Below, one piece after another: positions 11,986 to 24,052 of a stretch of DNA of 64,000 bases. The notes beneath the pieces are model-generated. The model made no database searches. It had not been told where the DNA came from and saw nothing but the letters and a program-made list of their open reading frames with translations. The stretch is taken from assembly GCF_040412425.1 (NCBI RefSeq), contig NC_089766.1:49530797-49594796 (forward strand). Reading direction: 5' to 3'. The translations under genes were made by a program, and so were the position numbers. The first letter of the stretch is position 1. Each line of letters starts with the position of its first letter. Origin of the DNA: Macrobrachium rosenbergii. Taxonomy: Eukaryota > Arthropoda > Malacostraca > Decapoda > Palaemonidae.

Positions 11986-12300
11986 TAGGCGCCCCTTGGG
12001 GGTGGTTTGTAGTGCCGTCAGTGCACCTCACGCGGTGCACTGTAGGCATTGCTTAAGGTTCTTCGCGGGGTCCCTTCGGCCCCTAAAAGCACCCTCTTTC
12101 ATTCCTTTTACTGTACCTCCGTTCATTTTCTCTTTCTTCCATCTCACTTTCCATCCCTCTCCTAACAATTGTTTCACAGGTGCGAGTTTTTCCCCATGTT
12201 TCACTTTTCAAACCTTTTTACTCTTAATTTCGATTTCAGCGCTGAATGACCGCATGGGTCCCAGCGCTTATCCTTTGGCCTAAATTCTGTATTCTATTCT
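11986..12300 (+). mobile_element. Family A retroposon, copy 3 (full length)
   Basis: The body runs from the CGCCCCTTGGGGG hairpin to TTCTGTATTCTATTC. It is flanked by AATACTACCTAGG on the left and AATAATACCTAGG on the right (12 of 13 identical), a target-site duplication. The 95-codon frame inside is non-genuine. Confidence 0.85.
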
Positions 12301-12744
12301 AATAATACCTAGGGTTACCTGAGTCTTATACCTTTGGACCAAGTTTCTGTTTTACTATTGACACAAAGTAAACACATCGAAGTATATTTATGTCGGAGCG
12401 ACAGTGGGAGACTAATACGGAATCACATAAAGACGTTGCCAAATAGATTGTGAATGACTTAGTTTAACAAGGTATAAGTAGATATGGGAAAAAGTTTAGG
12501 ATGGATCCCATTTCTAAGCCTAGTATAGTTTTGGAAAAAGGAATTCTTGTATCTTCTGCATGTTTGCTAAATTTTGTACCGGCGCAAATAAAATAAAATC
12601 AAAAGTTGAGAAAACTCGATGAAATATATGAAAATAGTTTTTTTTTAGCGACTTGTGATGAAAATAGTTTTTTTTTTTTAGCGACTTGTGAAAGTTTTTA
12701 AGTGTATATAATTTATAAGAAACGGTAAAATTTTGGAGCGACCT
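12301..12744. other. unannotated DNA with a 2-copy ~33-bp duplication
   Basis: Within 12618-12690 a unit of the form GAAAATAG-(T)n-AGCGACTTGTGA occurs twice in tandem. Nothing else was recognised. Confidence 0.5.
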
Positions 12745-13270
12745 GTGTTAATGATTTTGTGGAAGAATGGAAGCGGTTGGGTTGTCTAGGTATTTGGGAA
12801 TAAATGTAATGGGTGACGGTAGGATGAGAGCAAAATGGCCCAGAACAAAAGTGCCAATGAAAATAAAAGTCTATGAAAGGATTGTTCAGCCCACTCTCCA
12901 TTATGAAAGTGAAGTGGTAATACTGAGTACTCGTAAAGAGAAAGTTTGAAGCTGTTTGATGAATTGTCGTTTATTCAGTAGGTGTTTCTTAAGAAGGGTT
13001 GCGAGGTTGAAAAATAGGGAGATACAAAAAGAGAGACTGTAATTGACGAAAATTAAATAGATGTGGTTTGGTCATGTAAAGAGAATGGAGGATGATGAGT
13101 CGTAGAAGTTTTGGGAGATAGGCGGAAAGTGAGACGGAGAAAGTTCTTTATAGAATGAAGTTGAAGAGGCGTCAGAGCAGAAAACTCTCTTGTGTGCAAG
13201 AGCGCTTGCAAGAATTTGGATATAGAGAGCAAGAATCCAGTGGTGTTACCTTGCTCGCAATATCTGCTTA
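12745..13270 (+). pseudogene. LINE reverse-transcriptase C-terminal remnant
   Basis: The plus-strand frame from about 12767 reads GLSRYLGINVMGDGRM, then YERIVQPTLHYESE. This resembles the LG-x-G-x-M and Y-x-x-I-V-x-P-T-x-x-Y-x-x-E arrangement at the C-terminus of arthropod non-LTR reverse transcriptases. After a stop at 12947-12949, a later frame gives WFGHVKRMEDDES. Stops and frameshifts break it throughout. It matches the remnant at 1880-2140 in the FGHV/R-x-R-M-E-D-D region. Only a fossil remains. Confidence 0.65.
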
Positions 13271-13608
13271 ACCCACCCGCGTTTAGGGTAACATAGTAAT
13301 AAGAAGAAAAATGGAATCGCCACTGAAGAATAATCATTATGCAGATGAACAACTGAATAAGAATGCACACAAGGAAATGAAAAGGTAGAGCAGAATTCTT
13401 ACGACCTGAGTCACTTCCTGCTTAATGACTTGGCTGTTGAGAACTTGGGCACCGAAATCTGCTGACATTTGGCAATAAGAATATACACACAACGGTCTGG
13501 ACGACATAACAAACTTTAATGTTCGTGGTTTGTGGATTTAGTCTAAACTTATGATGGTTTAATGATGCTGGGTCATCGCTCGGTCGGAGGTCAAGGTTTA
13601 GGTTAGCT

Positions 13609-13611
<3 letters not shown>

Positions 13612-13662
<51 letters not shown>
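13612..13662. repeat. (GA)n microsatellite
   Basis: About 25 GA units. The minus-strand frame across it is an L/S artefact. Confidence 0.95.
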
Positions 13663-13664
<2 letters not shown>

Positions 13665-14630
13665 ATTAAAATATACCACAGCGATATGTAGGAAATGGCT
13701 ACTTTTCATCTTAGCTTATTTAATAAGGTATTTGCTGGCATTAATTATTTTACTAGCAGTTTTACGTAATTACTCTTTTTCTTAAAGGGTCAAGTCATGA
13801 ACTGCCCCACAAACAGAATGTCCAGTGGGTCTACTTTCATGGAAAGATAGGTCTGCTTCTAAAACCTAGGGAAATCACACGATTCAAGGCAAAAATAAAC
13901 TCAAGAATTTTCTTTCGATCAACGAAAAGAAAGCTAAATTGAACTACGTCATTCAGTTTATAACTGCGTGTGCATGCACTTCGTGGGAATACTAAACATT
14001 GACGATGATGTTAATCTAACCCGACATAATCTAACGCAAGTATCCTTATCTAACCGGATAGGTTTTAACCCCCTGAACTACCGTCATCGGTTACAGTGCG
14101 TCAATCCCCTCCATCTTTGTGATTGAAACACTGATTCTTTCCAGTTTGAGGAAAATAACGTCTGGACTCTGCTCCAGTCCAATAAAATATTTCTGGACCA
14201 TTTCAGCTGCCTTGCAAAACCTTTCTTTCTTCCTCTCTCCCACCCAGAGGGACGCCTTGACTTGCTCTTGGATTGGAAAGGCCGCTCGTATTTCTTGGTC
14301 AGTTCTTGTCTTAGCGTTTAATTACTCCCGGTCGTCCTGTTCTGCCCGTCTGGTGTCCTGATCTCACTTATACCTCATTTGTGAGGTTCTTATATACCCC
14401 ATATGTAAGGCTCATGGTTTTGACATCTCTGAACACTGGAAGCACATCTGGTTTATTCTTATCCCTTGCTTTCAGTCTTTTACAGCATCTCCCTGCTGCC
14501 TCTGATATTCCACCTTTCGTCCTTTGCCTGTTTCTTCTTTGAAGGTTCATTTCCATTGGTTTTGGTCTCGATGACACCCTTGGGTTGCCCGCCCCAATGG
14601 CCTTTACTTAAAGATTTTCTTGCATTATTT
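13663..14630. other. unannotated DNA
   Basis: Nearly 1 kb of ordinary sequence. Frames of 60-80 codons on both strands (14119-14361, 14368-14577, 14466-14654) show no recognisable domain or exon boundaries. Confidence 0.4.
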
Positions 14631-14642
14631 CATTTACCTAAG

Positions 14643-14948
14643 TATCCCCCGTAGGGAATAGTGCCGTCAGGGCACCTCATGCGATGCACTGTGGGCATTA
14701 CTTGAGGTTCTTAGCAGCGCCCCTTCGGCCCCTAGCTGCAACCCCTTTCATTTATTTTACTGTACCTCCATTCATATTCTTTCTTCCATCTTACTTTCCA
14801 CCCTCTTCTGTCAGTTGTTTCATAGTGCAACTGTGAGGTTTTTCTCCTGTTACACCTTTCAGACATTTTTGCTGCCAATTTCTCTTTCAGCGTTGAATGA
14901 CCTCATAGGCCCCAGCGCTTGGCCTTTGACCTGAATTGTATATTCTCT
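14643..14948 (+). mobile_element. Family A retroposon, copy 4 (full length)
   Basis: It extends from a CCCCCGTAGGG start to GAATTGTATATTC. Flanks TTTACCTAAGTA and TTTACCTGAGTA (11 of 12 identical) form a target-site duplication. Confidence 0.85.
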
Positions 14949-15249
14949 CCATCTTTACCTGAGTACGGGTATGCAGTGATGAAAAAAGGCAGGATCTTCA
15001 CTCAGAGCTGAAGAGTTTCACTCACTCTGGTCAGTGATAATATTTTATTATCAGATAACATACTCTTCACTTGGCAAGACTCAGTTCAGAACTGAAAAGT
15101 TTGGTTCCTCTCTCAATGTACTACAGTTATAATTTTAAGATTCTTTATCAAATTGTTTCATTTTGCCTAAATTTCACTTTTGTTTTTCGAGTTAGATTAC
15201 TTACAAGTGCAGCATACCAGCTTTGTTTTGATGCCAGATGAGATGCATA

Positions 15250-15253
<4 letters not shown>

Positions 15254-15316
<63 letters not shown>
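15254..15316. repeat. (TC)n microsatellite
   Basis: About 31 TC units. Confidence 0.95.
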
Positions 15317-15320
<4 letters not shown>

Positions 15321-15738
15321 CCCTTTTTTGAAATGATTTTCCTGTTTACACTTCATTCCCGGATCAGATCGTTTAACATTTTTTATCGTTATATTTCTAA
15401 ATGTAATGTGTTCGTTTATATCTTTATTTAAGTCTTCAGTTGACTGATGTATTCTCTTGAGTTACGGTTCTTATCTGCCAATAATATCTCTCACTTTGAG
15501 CTCCGTAATGAGAATCTTTCGAGACAAAGACTTAATAGTAGAAGTGTGAGTGAAGTTACAGGCTGAATTAATCAGGAGACCCTTTCCCAGATCTGACTCT
15601 TATCACTCATCCATCGACGAGGTACTTTATGTTTTCAGCGTGAATGACGTCTGTCAGTCTGTAGGCTTAGGAAGACAACCCGAAACAAATGCACAGACAC
15701 ACAGATATAACCGGACTAGAACGTGAAGCTTTTGTTTC

Positions 15739-15744
<6 letters not shown>
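15317..15744. other. unannotated DNA
   Basis: Ordinary sequence up to the ATT array. Nothing recognised. Confidence 0.4.

Positions 15745-15802
<58 letters not shown>
15745..15802. repeat. (ATT)n microsatellite
   Basis: About 19 units. The poly-L frame across it is an artefact. Confidence 0.95.
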
Positions 15803-15803
<1 letters not shown>

Positions 15804-15879
15804 TGTGCTATCAGCCTGTTCTCGTAGCTTCTAAAGAAGGAAAATCAAGTGTTAGCAAATGTATATCAAGAGTATTAGC

Positions 15880-15950
15880 AAATATATATAAACAAAGGCA
15901 AAAATAAAAATATATATATATATTTGTTTTTATTTTTGCCTTTGTTTTTT
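15880..15950. repeat. short palindrome centred on (TA)n
   Basis: AAACAAAGGCAAAAATAAAA on the left and its near-perfect complement TTTTATTTTTGCCTTTGTTT on the right surround a short TA run. This is a small member of the microsatellite-centred inverted repeats seen across the window. Confidence 0.75.
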
Positions 15951-16145
15951 ACTTCACGCCAGCGATGAATATTGTATGCTCCGATGTACATTTTAAGTTG
16001 ATTACGATTGCCATTTGTTATAGCATTCGTATCCACCGTTAAGAATAAATTTGGTCGTACTTATAGGTTTGCATGCATATATAGAGGTCATATTTATATG
16101 AAGAAACTCGTGCATAAAGTATGTAAATACACACACGCACACACA

Positions 16146-16900
16146 CACATATATATGGAGTGATCTACTGTAGTGATTGTAAAGGAAATTTCCATGAGAC
16201 ATCATGTAATGCTAAAGAAAATGCCAAGAGTGATTTTTTGATAGAGCAGAAAATGCCAGCTGTGGTCTTGTGATGGGGTTAAAACAAATTGCCTGGATTG
16301 GTCTTCTGATTGAGAAAAAAATGGTACCAATGATCTTGTGATTCTGAGAAAAATTTCATGGAGTGATCCTTGGACACTGAAGAAAATTTTAGGGAAAAAT
16401 GTACCGAATTACAGTATCCTTTGATAGAGAGGAAAATTACAGGACTGATCCTGTAACGTCGGTGAAAAGGCCTGAAGGAACTTGTGATGGAGAAAATGCA
16501 ATGAGATACTCTGTGAGATTAAGAATAATCCTTTGGAATGAACCTGTACTAATGAGGAAAATGCCTGAGATGACCCAGTGATGATTGTGGAAATGTCTGG
16601 AACGATCCTGTGGTTCTAAATGCAATGAGTGAGTGTGAATCAAAAGAACTAAAGTTTCCTGTCATGGAGAAGACATCTTTGTAAGAAAATTACTGTAGTG
16701 GATAGATCTAGGGGATCTCTTGTGGGAGTATTTCCCTCACCGCCATACAAAGCAGATGTTTGTGTGGGAGCCCTTAATGGAGAAAACTCAGAGGTCTCTC
16801 ATTTCTAAAGAAAATATCCGGTGAGGGAAAGACTAGGAAAGGTAGACTACAAGGTGGTCATGTAGAAACATCCCTGGATTTGATTCTGTGATTGTCTTGC
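16146..16900. repeat. decayed 33-bp tandem repeat
   Basis: Units can be laid out end to end with the same spacing. For example, seven consecutive segments from about 16180 are each exactly 33 bp, with shared positions AGAAAATGCC near the start and TGATC-TGTGAT in the second half. One segment carries a ~17-bp insertion and later ones lose 2-5 bp. Identity between units is low, so it is easily missed by eye. Because 33 is divisible by 3, both strands stay partly open (16399-16581 plus, 16437-16643 minus); a decayed coding repeat cannot be excluded but there is no other support. Confidence 0.75.
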
Positions 16901-17034
16901 ATTGAATGACGGGTGCTTCCATTGCCATGTATTCATTTATAAAGTCTAATGAAGTCTGAGGGTTTATTAGCTCATTCCTTTTATACAGCACCGTTCCAAC
17001 TGTCACAGAAATGTTTCTGTGGTATGATAAAGAG

Positions 17035-17111
17035 GCGTCTCAAACTTAAGGTGCTCATGACAATTTTTCGGTTTTCAATCTTGCATTTTATATTGACACT
17101 GCATTGTCTAT

Positions 17112-17191
<80 letters not shown>

Positions 17192-17336
17192 AAAATGTTA
17201 TGTTGTACAATTGAGCCGTGTACATGGCTATCACTTTTCAGAAACATGAGCTGCTCATAATAATATTTCAGTTTTCAATCTTGCACTTTATATTGCCACT
17301 GCATTATTTATACCTTATTTATCTCTACAAGGCTCA

Positions 17337-17412
<76 letters not shown>

Positions 17413-17524
17413 AATCTGTTATATTGTACAATTGAGCCGTGTATATAGCTCCCACCTTTCAAAAACATGAGGTGCTCATAATAATCTTTCAGTTTTCAGT
17501 CTTGCATTTTATATTGGCGCTCCA

Positions 17525-17589
<65 letters not shown>

Positions 17590-17590
17590 A
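17035..17590. repeat. three tandem copies of a ~220-bp segment, each carrying (TC)n
   Basis: The blocks AGGTGCTCATAATAAT, TTTTCAATCTTGCATTTTAT and TTGCCACTGCATTAT precede (TC)n three times (arrays at about 17117-17190, 17338-17408, 17528-17588). TTGTACAATTGAGCCGTGTA follows each of the first two arrays. Array and flank were amplified together. Confidence 0.9.
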
Positions 17591-17889
17591 AATCTCCTTT
17601 TAATTCTGTACTTGCGATCTTAGGCATCATATGAGTTTGTAGAATGAGTCATGAGATCATTAAGGTACAGCGAGGAAGCGTTGACCCACCAAATTGGAGA
17701 CTTTATACAAACTGAATTATTCATTGGATCTCAAGGTACTTGCTTTACAAGTATATTTAGAAAAAAATATTTCAGGTATTATTATTGTCATTAATGAAGA
17801 AATATGTAAGTGCTTTTAACGTAATGTTCATTCTGGCCTCTTGAAATTCTATGTATATTGTGTAGTTTGAAGTTTATCCAAAGTTACCG

Positions 17890-17893
<4 letters not shown>

Positions 17894-17964
<71 letters not shown>
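17894..17964. repeat. (GA)n microsatellite
   Basis: About 35 GA units, opposite in strand sense to the (TC)n arrays ~300 bp upstream. Confidence 0.95.
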
Positions 17965-17967
<3 letters not shown>

Positions 17968-18230
17968 GATGAACCAGTATGTCACTTAAGTGTCCATCAG
18001 TTCTTGCAGATGGTCAACTGCATAGGTCAGTTGTTTTTCTTGACTGATGGAGCTGTCTGTTGCAACAGACCTCGTCGAACAAACAGACGAATAAACAAAT
18101 CAGCTTAAAACAACGTTCACACAGCCCAGACATGCATTAACTGGCCAAACAATACAGTTCAAAACTATTGAGATAAATTACTTTTTTTTTTTTTTTTTTG
18201 TATAAATTTTCGCTTTCTCAGTCAGGTGAA

Positions 18231-18541
18231 GATGCAAGTTGGTTCTGTCAAAATAAAACTTTTTTTAACGATCTTCTCCTGTTACCATTTAGCAGGATTG
18301 TTTGAAACTAGAGTAAGGTGTCACTTCAATAATATTTATTATTATTATATTTATTATTATAAATATTGTCGGATATAAAGACTTTGCCGTCTTATTACTG
18401 CGTTCACTGCAAAACTTGTAAGAAGTGTTAAGTAAAAGGCAGATGCCATCTGTATCACATATTATACTTGGCAAATTCAAGGTTGTCTGCAGTTAATAAG
18501 ACCACCTTCAGCCAGTCATCGCCATTGTCTTTATATCCGAC

Positions 18542-18606
<65 letters not shown>

Positions 18607-18705
18607 GTGACACCTTGCTCTGGTTTTAAACAATCCCACTCAATGGTAACAGGAGGTGATCATTAAAAAATATTTTATTTTGATAGAACAAGAATATGCA
18701 ACATA
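18231..18705. repeat. foldback element with AAT tracts in both arms
   Basis: The left arm (about 18231-18385) and right arm (about 18525-18705) are inverted copies. Paired landmarks are TCTGTCAAAATAAAA with TTTTATTTTGATAGA, TCCTGTTACCATTTAG with CTCAATGGTAACAGGA, AAGGTGTCACTT with AAGTGACACCTT, and TTGTCGGATATAAAGAC with GTCTTTATATCCGACAA. Each arm holds an AAT/ATT tract at the same point, expanded to about 22 units on the right. A ~140-bp unique spacer lies between them. No coding capacity was seen. It is best viewed as a foldback transposon or MITE. Confidence 0.85.
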
Positions 18706-18879
18706 AGTTTGTCATTTTCTTCACTGGAGTGCTGTAATATAATAATGGCCTTAACCTAATTTATATTGGGTAGTGCTGTCATTATAATCTCAAGAAAGCA
18801 TCTGAAGAAGAAAGCGAAGAAGAACGAAAATGACTGATAGAAGCGTAAGTGAGAGATTGGAGAAAATGTTGCTGATTGT

Positions 18880-18953
18880 TGGCGGGGGGCTCGGGGGTGG
18901 GAGAGGTGGTTGGTAGGGAGAAGGCCCGGGCGGGAGGGGGGGGGGGAGTGCAT
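18880..18953 (+). other. G-rich tract with G-quadruplex potential
   Basis: Several runs of three or more G on the plus strand (GGCGGGGGGCTCGGGGGTGG, then GGGCGGGAGG and a G11 run) fit the loose quadruplex pattern. The function is unknown. Confidence 0.6.
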
Positions 18954-19123
18954 TGGTTCAGCCAATATAGTTGCAAGATATTCCAGTCAAAATGTCGTTG
19001 TAGTGTACATGTTAAACAGCTTCGCTTTATCTTCTGCGGGACTTAAGCAGTTACATAGAGTGCAAGAGAAAATAAGAGGTTAGTCACCCATAAAAGGATG
19101 CGCATTTTTTCTTCTCTCTTGGA

Positions 19124-19125
<2 letters not shown>

Positions 19126-19183
<58 letters not shown>

Positions 19184-19295
19184 TTTCAACTTGGTGTGTT
19201 CACAGATCGCGTGAAGTTGTCGCCATCTGTACGACATCACATTTTCCTCATTATTTGTTCGAACTCACACGGAAATGTATTAACTAGTTTCCTTA

Positions 19296-19362
<67 letters not shown>
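19126..19362. repeat. (GA)n ... (TC)n inverted pair
   Basis: (GA)n at about 19126-19181 and (TC)n at about 19300-19362 flank ~118 bp of unique DNA. They are complementary, like the pair at 4025-4151. Confidence 0.9.
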
Positions 19363-19364
<2 letters not shown>

Positions 19365-19379
19365 ATATCAAAAAATAAA

Positions 19380-20119
19380 CTAAAAAATAATTCAGTCGTG
19401 ACGTGTTTGTGGTGATAACCTTTTTTTTTTTTAAGCACCACCAATCTCATGCAATAAAAGAAGGCCAGTTAAATGTAATATCATTCGCATGGAAGCCACA
19501 CAAGTAAACACAATAACTGCATTAAGTGAAGAGTCGTAACAACGTGGCATTAAATACACAGTTGTCCAAATCAGTGCATAGGAGGAGTCTTCACATTGAA
19601 AAGGGCAGCGAGAATAATTTTCAGTTACACTTCACATGTGTATATATATATATGTGTGTGTGTGTGCGAGTAAACATATGTATGAGTCTTATTTATACAT
19701 GTGCATTATTATTATGCTGCTTCAATAAGGGGCGCCGGTACACAAAAATTCATTTTTGAACTGACGTAAAAACAACCTTCTGCGCTTGTTTGCTATCGAC
19801 CTCGTTCTCATAGAAGTGGTATCATAACTCTCGTCTTCAGTCCTGTCAGTTCGACTGCTTTTTTTTATTTTAATACTTTTTTATTTATTCTGACTTATTT
19901 AAATTTCCATCGTCCGGCCACCACGCCCTCCCTTCCTCCCTCCCTCCCTCCCTCCGTCCCTCCGACACCCATCACTCATTTTCATTGGCAGGGGTGATCT
20001 GTCATACAGCGAGATTAATTGATGAACGAAACAAAATGTGTGTGACAGATATATCGCCGTCTCTTGGAGAGAGGGAGATTGACTTTTCTTGTATAGGTTG
20101 CTGCCATGGAACCACCTGA

Positions 20120-20124
<5 letters not shown>
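19380..20124. other. unannotated DNA
   Basis: Contains a short (CCCT)n tract near 19925-19958 and small TA/TG runs near 19640. No gene recognised. Confidence 0.4.

Positions 20125-20180
<56 letters not shown>
20125..20180. repeat. (TC)n microsatellite
   Basis: About 27 TC units. Confidence 0.95.
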
Positions 20181-20184
<4 letters not shown>

Positions 20185-20489
20185 GCAATTCAAGTTCTAG
20201 AAGCAAATTCAAAGGTCCCCAAATGATTTTATTATTCTTTAATATTCAAAGGACGTTTAAAACAAATATAATTTACATTCAGGTCTCAATTTGGTTAAGA
20301 TTCATTTATCTAATTTCCACGTGGTTGAGGACAAGTTTCTTGTATGAAACATACCTCGTCATTTCTCTCTTTATTTTTATTCATTAACAATGTTATGCTC
20401 ATTGGCCTCTGAAAGAAACGTCTTGTAAATGATCTTATTAATTATACAATCTGAAGAATATACATTCCTAGTTTCATTTTTATTTATTT

Positions 20490-20712
20490 TCCGTTTTCGT
20501 ACTGTAATCGTATGTCACTGTAACCACATTTCTCCTTGCATTTTAGTACATTTGTATCTGTTTATTAATTTATTAATGTATTTTTTTATTTTTTGATAAG
20601 AGATCTCTTCTTTCTGTATTTCCTTATACCTCCTCTTACTTCTTCTTAATGAACACCATATTCTTTGGAAGCTTGAATTTCAAGCTTGTTTCACATGAAT
20701 AGGGTTCATCTT

Positions 20713-20762
<50 letters not shown>

Positions 20763-20839
20763 ACCATATTCTTTGGAAGTTTGAATTTCAAGTCAATGGC
20801 CCCTTTGGTGGGCTTGTTTCACGTGAATAGGGTTCATCT

Positions 20840-20915
<76 letters not shown>
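20490..20915 (+). mobile_element. Family D (AAT)n-tailed repeat, copy 2, with duplicated 3' end
   Basis: The A/T-rich body (from about 20490) ends at GGGTTCATCTTCTGAAT and an AAT array (20718-20760). The last ~85 bp (ACACCATATTCTTTGGAAG ... CTCCTGAAT) then repeats with its own AAT array (20847-20915). The 3' end and tail were thus duplicated as a unit. Confidence 0.7.
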
Positions 20916-20917
<2 letters not shown>

Positions 20918-21763
20918 CTGTTTTTCTTTAATTTTAGATATTTTGTCGATTTCCTTTCTCTCTGGCACTGATATTTTTTTTTTTTAAATCTCATTAACAT
21001 TCACTTTAGTGTCATCGCTATTTTTATATTTTCATAAGTGGGGTAATTTATATAGCGTTTGCACATCATTTACATTTATTTTAGGGGTGACGCTTTAGAT
21101 AGCTCAGATAAACCATTTAATGGATTCGTCTAATTGCTTGAGGCTTCGCTAAAACACGCTCACTCTAGCCGATGCTCTTTTAGCGTTTATTTTGTCTATT
21201 TCCTTATCTATCTGTTTATTTATCTATTTATCCTTTTTATTCATTTATCTGTTTATTAACTTGTTTATTATTTCTGTATCGCCAATACTCGGTGTTATTT
21301 CATTTTACTCGCTGTATTTGTCAAGACTCATATCGATGGTGTTTTGATCAATACGATCCTCTCTCTTTTCGCATTTTTTCTTTATTCTTTCTCTCCCTTT
21401 TTCATACAAGCATCCTCCTTAATTTGAGCTCGCTGTGCAAATTCTTTGTCTTGTAATTTGTTTTATAGGAACATATGTATATTGTGATTGCTATACCGAT
21501 AATTATGACATTAGCATAGCGACAGGGTTTATAACATTTCCTGATCAATGGAGCGTCACCCGTAAAAAATAATGTAAATGATACGCAGACCCTAAACAAA
21601 TTACCCCAGTTATGAAAATATAAAAACAGTGATGACACTAAAATGTTAATGAGATTTTATAAAAAAAAAAAAAAAAAAAAAAAAATCAACGCCAAAGAGA
21701 AGGGAAATCGACTGAAGTATTCAGTCACGAACAAAATATCTAAAATCAAAGAAAGACAATTAT
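20916..21763. repeat. large inverted repeat (~200-bp arms) edged by AAT/ATT
   Basis: The left arm (about 20916-21110) and right arm (about 21545-21763) are inverted copies. Paired landmarks are TTTTAGATATTTTGT with ACAAAATATCTAAAA, AAATCTCATTAACATT with AATGTTAATGAGATTT, TTTTTATATTTTCATAA with TTATGAAAATATAAAAA, and GGGTGACGCT with AGCGTCACCC. The ~430-bp centre shows no open frame of note. The outer edges are AAT on the left and ATT on the right. A poly-A/poly-T run occurs at the same place in each arm. Confidence 0.85.
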
Positions 21764-21958
21764 TATTATTATACATGTCGGATGAATTTAATAATACCGG
21801 TATATTTAGAGCGTGGGCTACTCTTTTTTTATGAGTTTCATCATTGTAATTTCAAACTTCGCAAACGATCATGAGAATTAAAATGAAGAGGAAAATCCAC
21901 GGATTAAGTTCACGAAAGTCCTCTCTATAACTTGTACGTGCATAGCCAAACCTTGCAG

Positions 21959-21960
<2 letters not shown>

Positions 21961-22012
<52 letters not shown>

Positions 22013-22160
22013 TTCTATCTCAGTCATCCTGTTCGACTAGGTGGTATTTATAGTGTTGGGGGGTTCCGGGTTGCATCCTGCCTCCTTAGGAATCCATCAC
22101 TTTTCTATGTGCGCTATTTCTAATAGCACACTCTTCTGCATGAGTCCTGGAGCTACTTCG
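21961..22160 (-). pseudogene. LINE 3'-terminal remnant with (AAT)n tail
   Basis: Minus-strand translation gives PGLMQKSVLLEIAHI, then after a frameshift KVMDS and a stop. This resembles the G-L-L-Q-K-x-V-L-L-G-T-A-x-I-x-R-K-V end of a non-LTR retrotransposon ORF that I recall from decapod sequences. About 60 bp of 3' UTR follows and then (AAT)n (21961-22012 read on the minus strand). The element is severely 5' truncated. A second ATT array (22168-22232) abuts its upstream edge. Confidence 0.55.
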
Positions 22161-22165
22161 GCATC

Positions 22166-22167
<2 letters not shown>

Positions 22168-22232
<65 letters not shown>
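22168..22232. repeat. (ATT)n microsatellite
   Basis: About 21 units, directly upstream of the LINE remnant on its strand. Confidence 0.95.
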
Positions 22233-22234
<2 letters not shown>

Positions 22235-22581
22235 GGCTTTCCGAGCAACGTGAAATCCCTTTTCTTCCTCAGATAAAGGCTGCCGTGACCTATATTTACG
22301 CGTTGGGGGAGATTCAAGATCCATGTACAGAATTTTGATTTTCTTTTTTTCTCCTCCTTGATTTTATATTTCAAAAGTTTAGATACATCTGTTTAATATA
22401 TTTTTCTATTCTGCAAAAGACACCGAAGCGCTTGGTCTTCCAAAATCTGCCTTTCGCCGAGAGCTTTAGTCTCCTGACGGCTGTTCGCCATTCGGCTTGG
22501 AGACAGTGTTGTCGCTCTTTGTATCACATGCTTTTGGTACTGTGACCTGGATCTTGTTCTCGTCATGATGCTAATGATCGA

Positions 22582-22853
22582 GACTGAGGGCATTGTCCCG
22601 AGATGTGGCGGAGTACGGGGACCTTTCCTTGAAAAAAGCGGGACGCCATACCTCAAAGACCAACCATAGAATTTTCTTGAAAATAATCTCATTATGTTTC
22701 CCACACCCAATTTTCTCGAAACTACCTAATATAACCTAACTTAAGCTAACCTAACCTAACTTAACCTAGCCTAGCCTAACCTAATAAGGGCATGGCAAAA
22801 AAACCGGGGCTGGTGCAGCACTAGCATACATCTCAGGAATTTGCAGACTGGCG
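22582..22853 (+). mobile_element. Family H terminal-inverted-repeat element with CCTAA runs, copy 1
   Basis: The element (22590-22845, 256 bp) starts GCATTGTCCCGAGATGT and ends ACATCTCAGGAATTTGCA, which are imperfect inverted repeats. Flanking 8-mers GACTGAGG and GACTGGCG match at 6 of 8 positions, consistent with an 8-bp target duplication of the hAT type. The centre (22727-22785) is a degenerate CCTAA/CTTAA run like the arthropod telomere repeat. Copies 2 and 3 are at 44400-44617 and 52267-52528. It is non-coding. Confidence 0.75.
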
Positions 22854-23010
22854 GCATTCGTGGCCAGCTGATGTCGAAATTCAGCAGATTCTGAACAAGA
22901 CGAAGAAGCAGAAAGGGGGAATTAGTAGAATTAACAAGTAGCCTACATTAAAGGGTATCAACATATATTCTTTTTCAGTTCTTGAGAGCTGAGATGTTGC
23001 GGGAATTCGC

Positions 23011-23310
23011 CTCTAGAGAGGGTAGTGTCGTCAGGGCACCTCACGTGGTGCACCGTAGGCATTACTTAGGCTAAGGGTCTTTGCAGCGTCCCCTTCGGCC
23101 CCTAGCTGCAACCCCTTTCATTTCTTTTACTGTACCTCCGCTCATATTCTCTTTCTTCCACCTGGCTTTCAACCCTCTACAACTGCGATATTTTCCTCCT
23201 GTTACACCTTTCAAACCTTTTTACTGTCAGTTTACGTTTCACCACTGAATGACCTCATAGGCCCCAGCGCTTGGCCTTTGGCCTAAAAATTCTATATTCT
23301 GTTCCATTCT
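23011..23310 (+). mobile_element. Family A retroposon, copy 5 (full length)
   Basis: Flanks TTGCGGGAATTCG and TTACGGGAATTTG (11 of 13 identical) form a target-site duplication. The body shows the usual landmarks with a small internal deletion near 23180. Confidence 0.85.
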
Positions 23311-23866
<556 letters not shown>

Positions 23867-23904
23867 TCACGTACAAAAGTGATAACAATCATATATATAT
23901 ATAT

Positions 23905-23983
23905 AGGGAAGGCAGTATTGTGTTCAGAATGGTTGTTTTTTAAAATCAGAATACTTGTAGTACTTAAAGAATTGGATTGTGTG

Positions 23984-24052
<69 letters not shown>

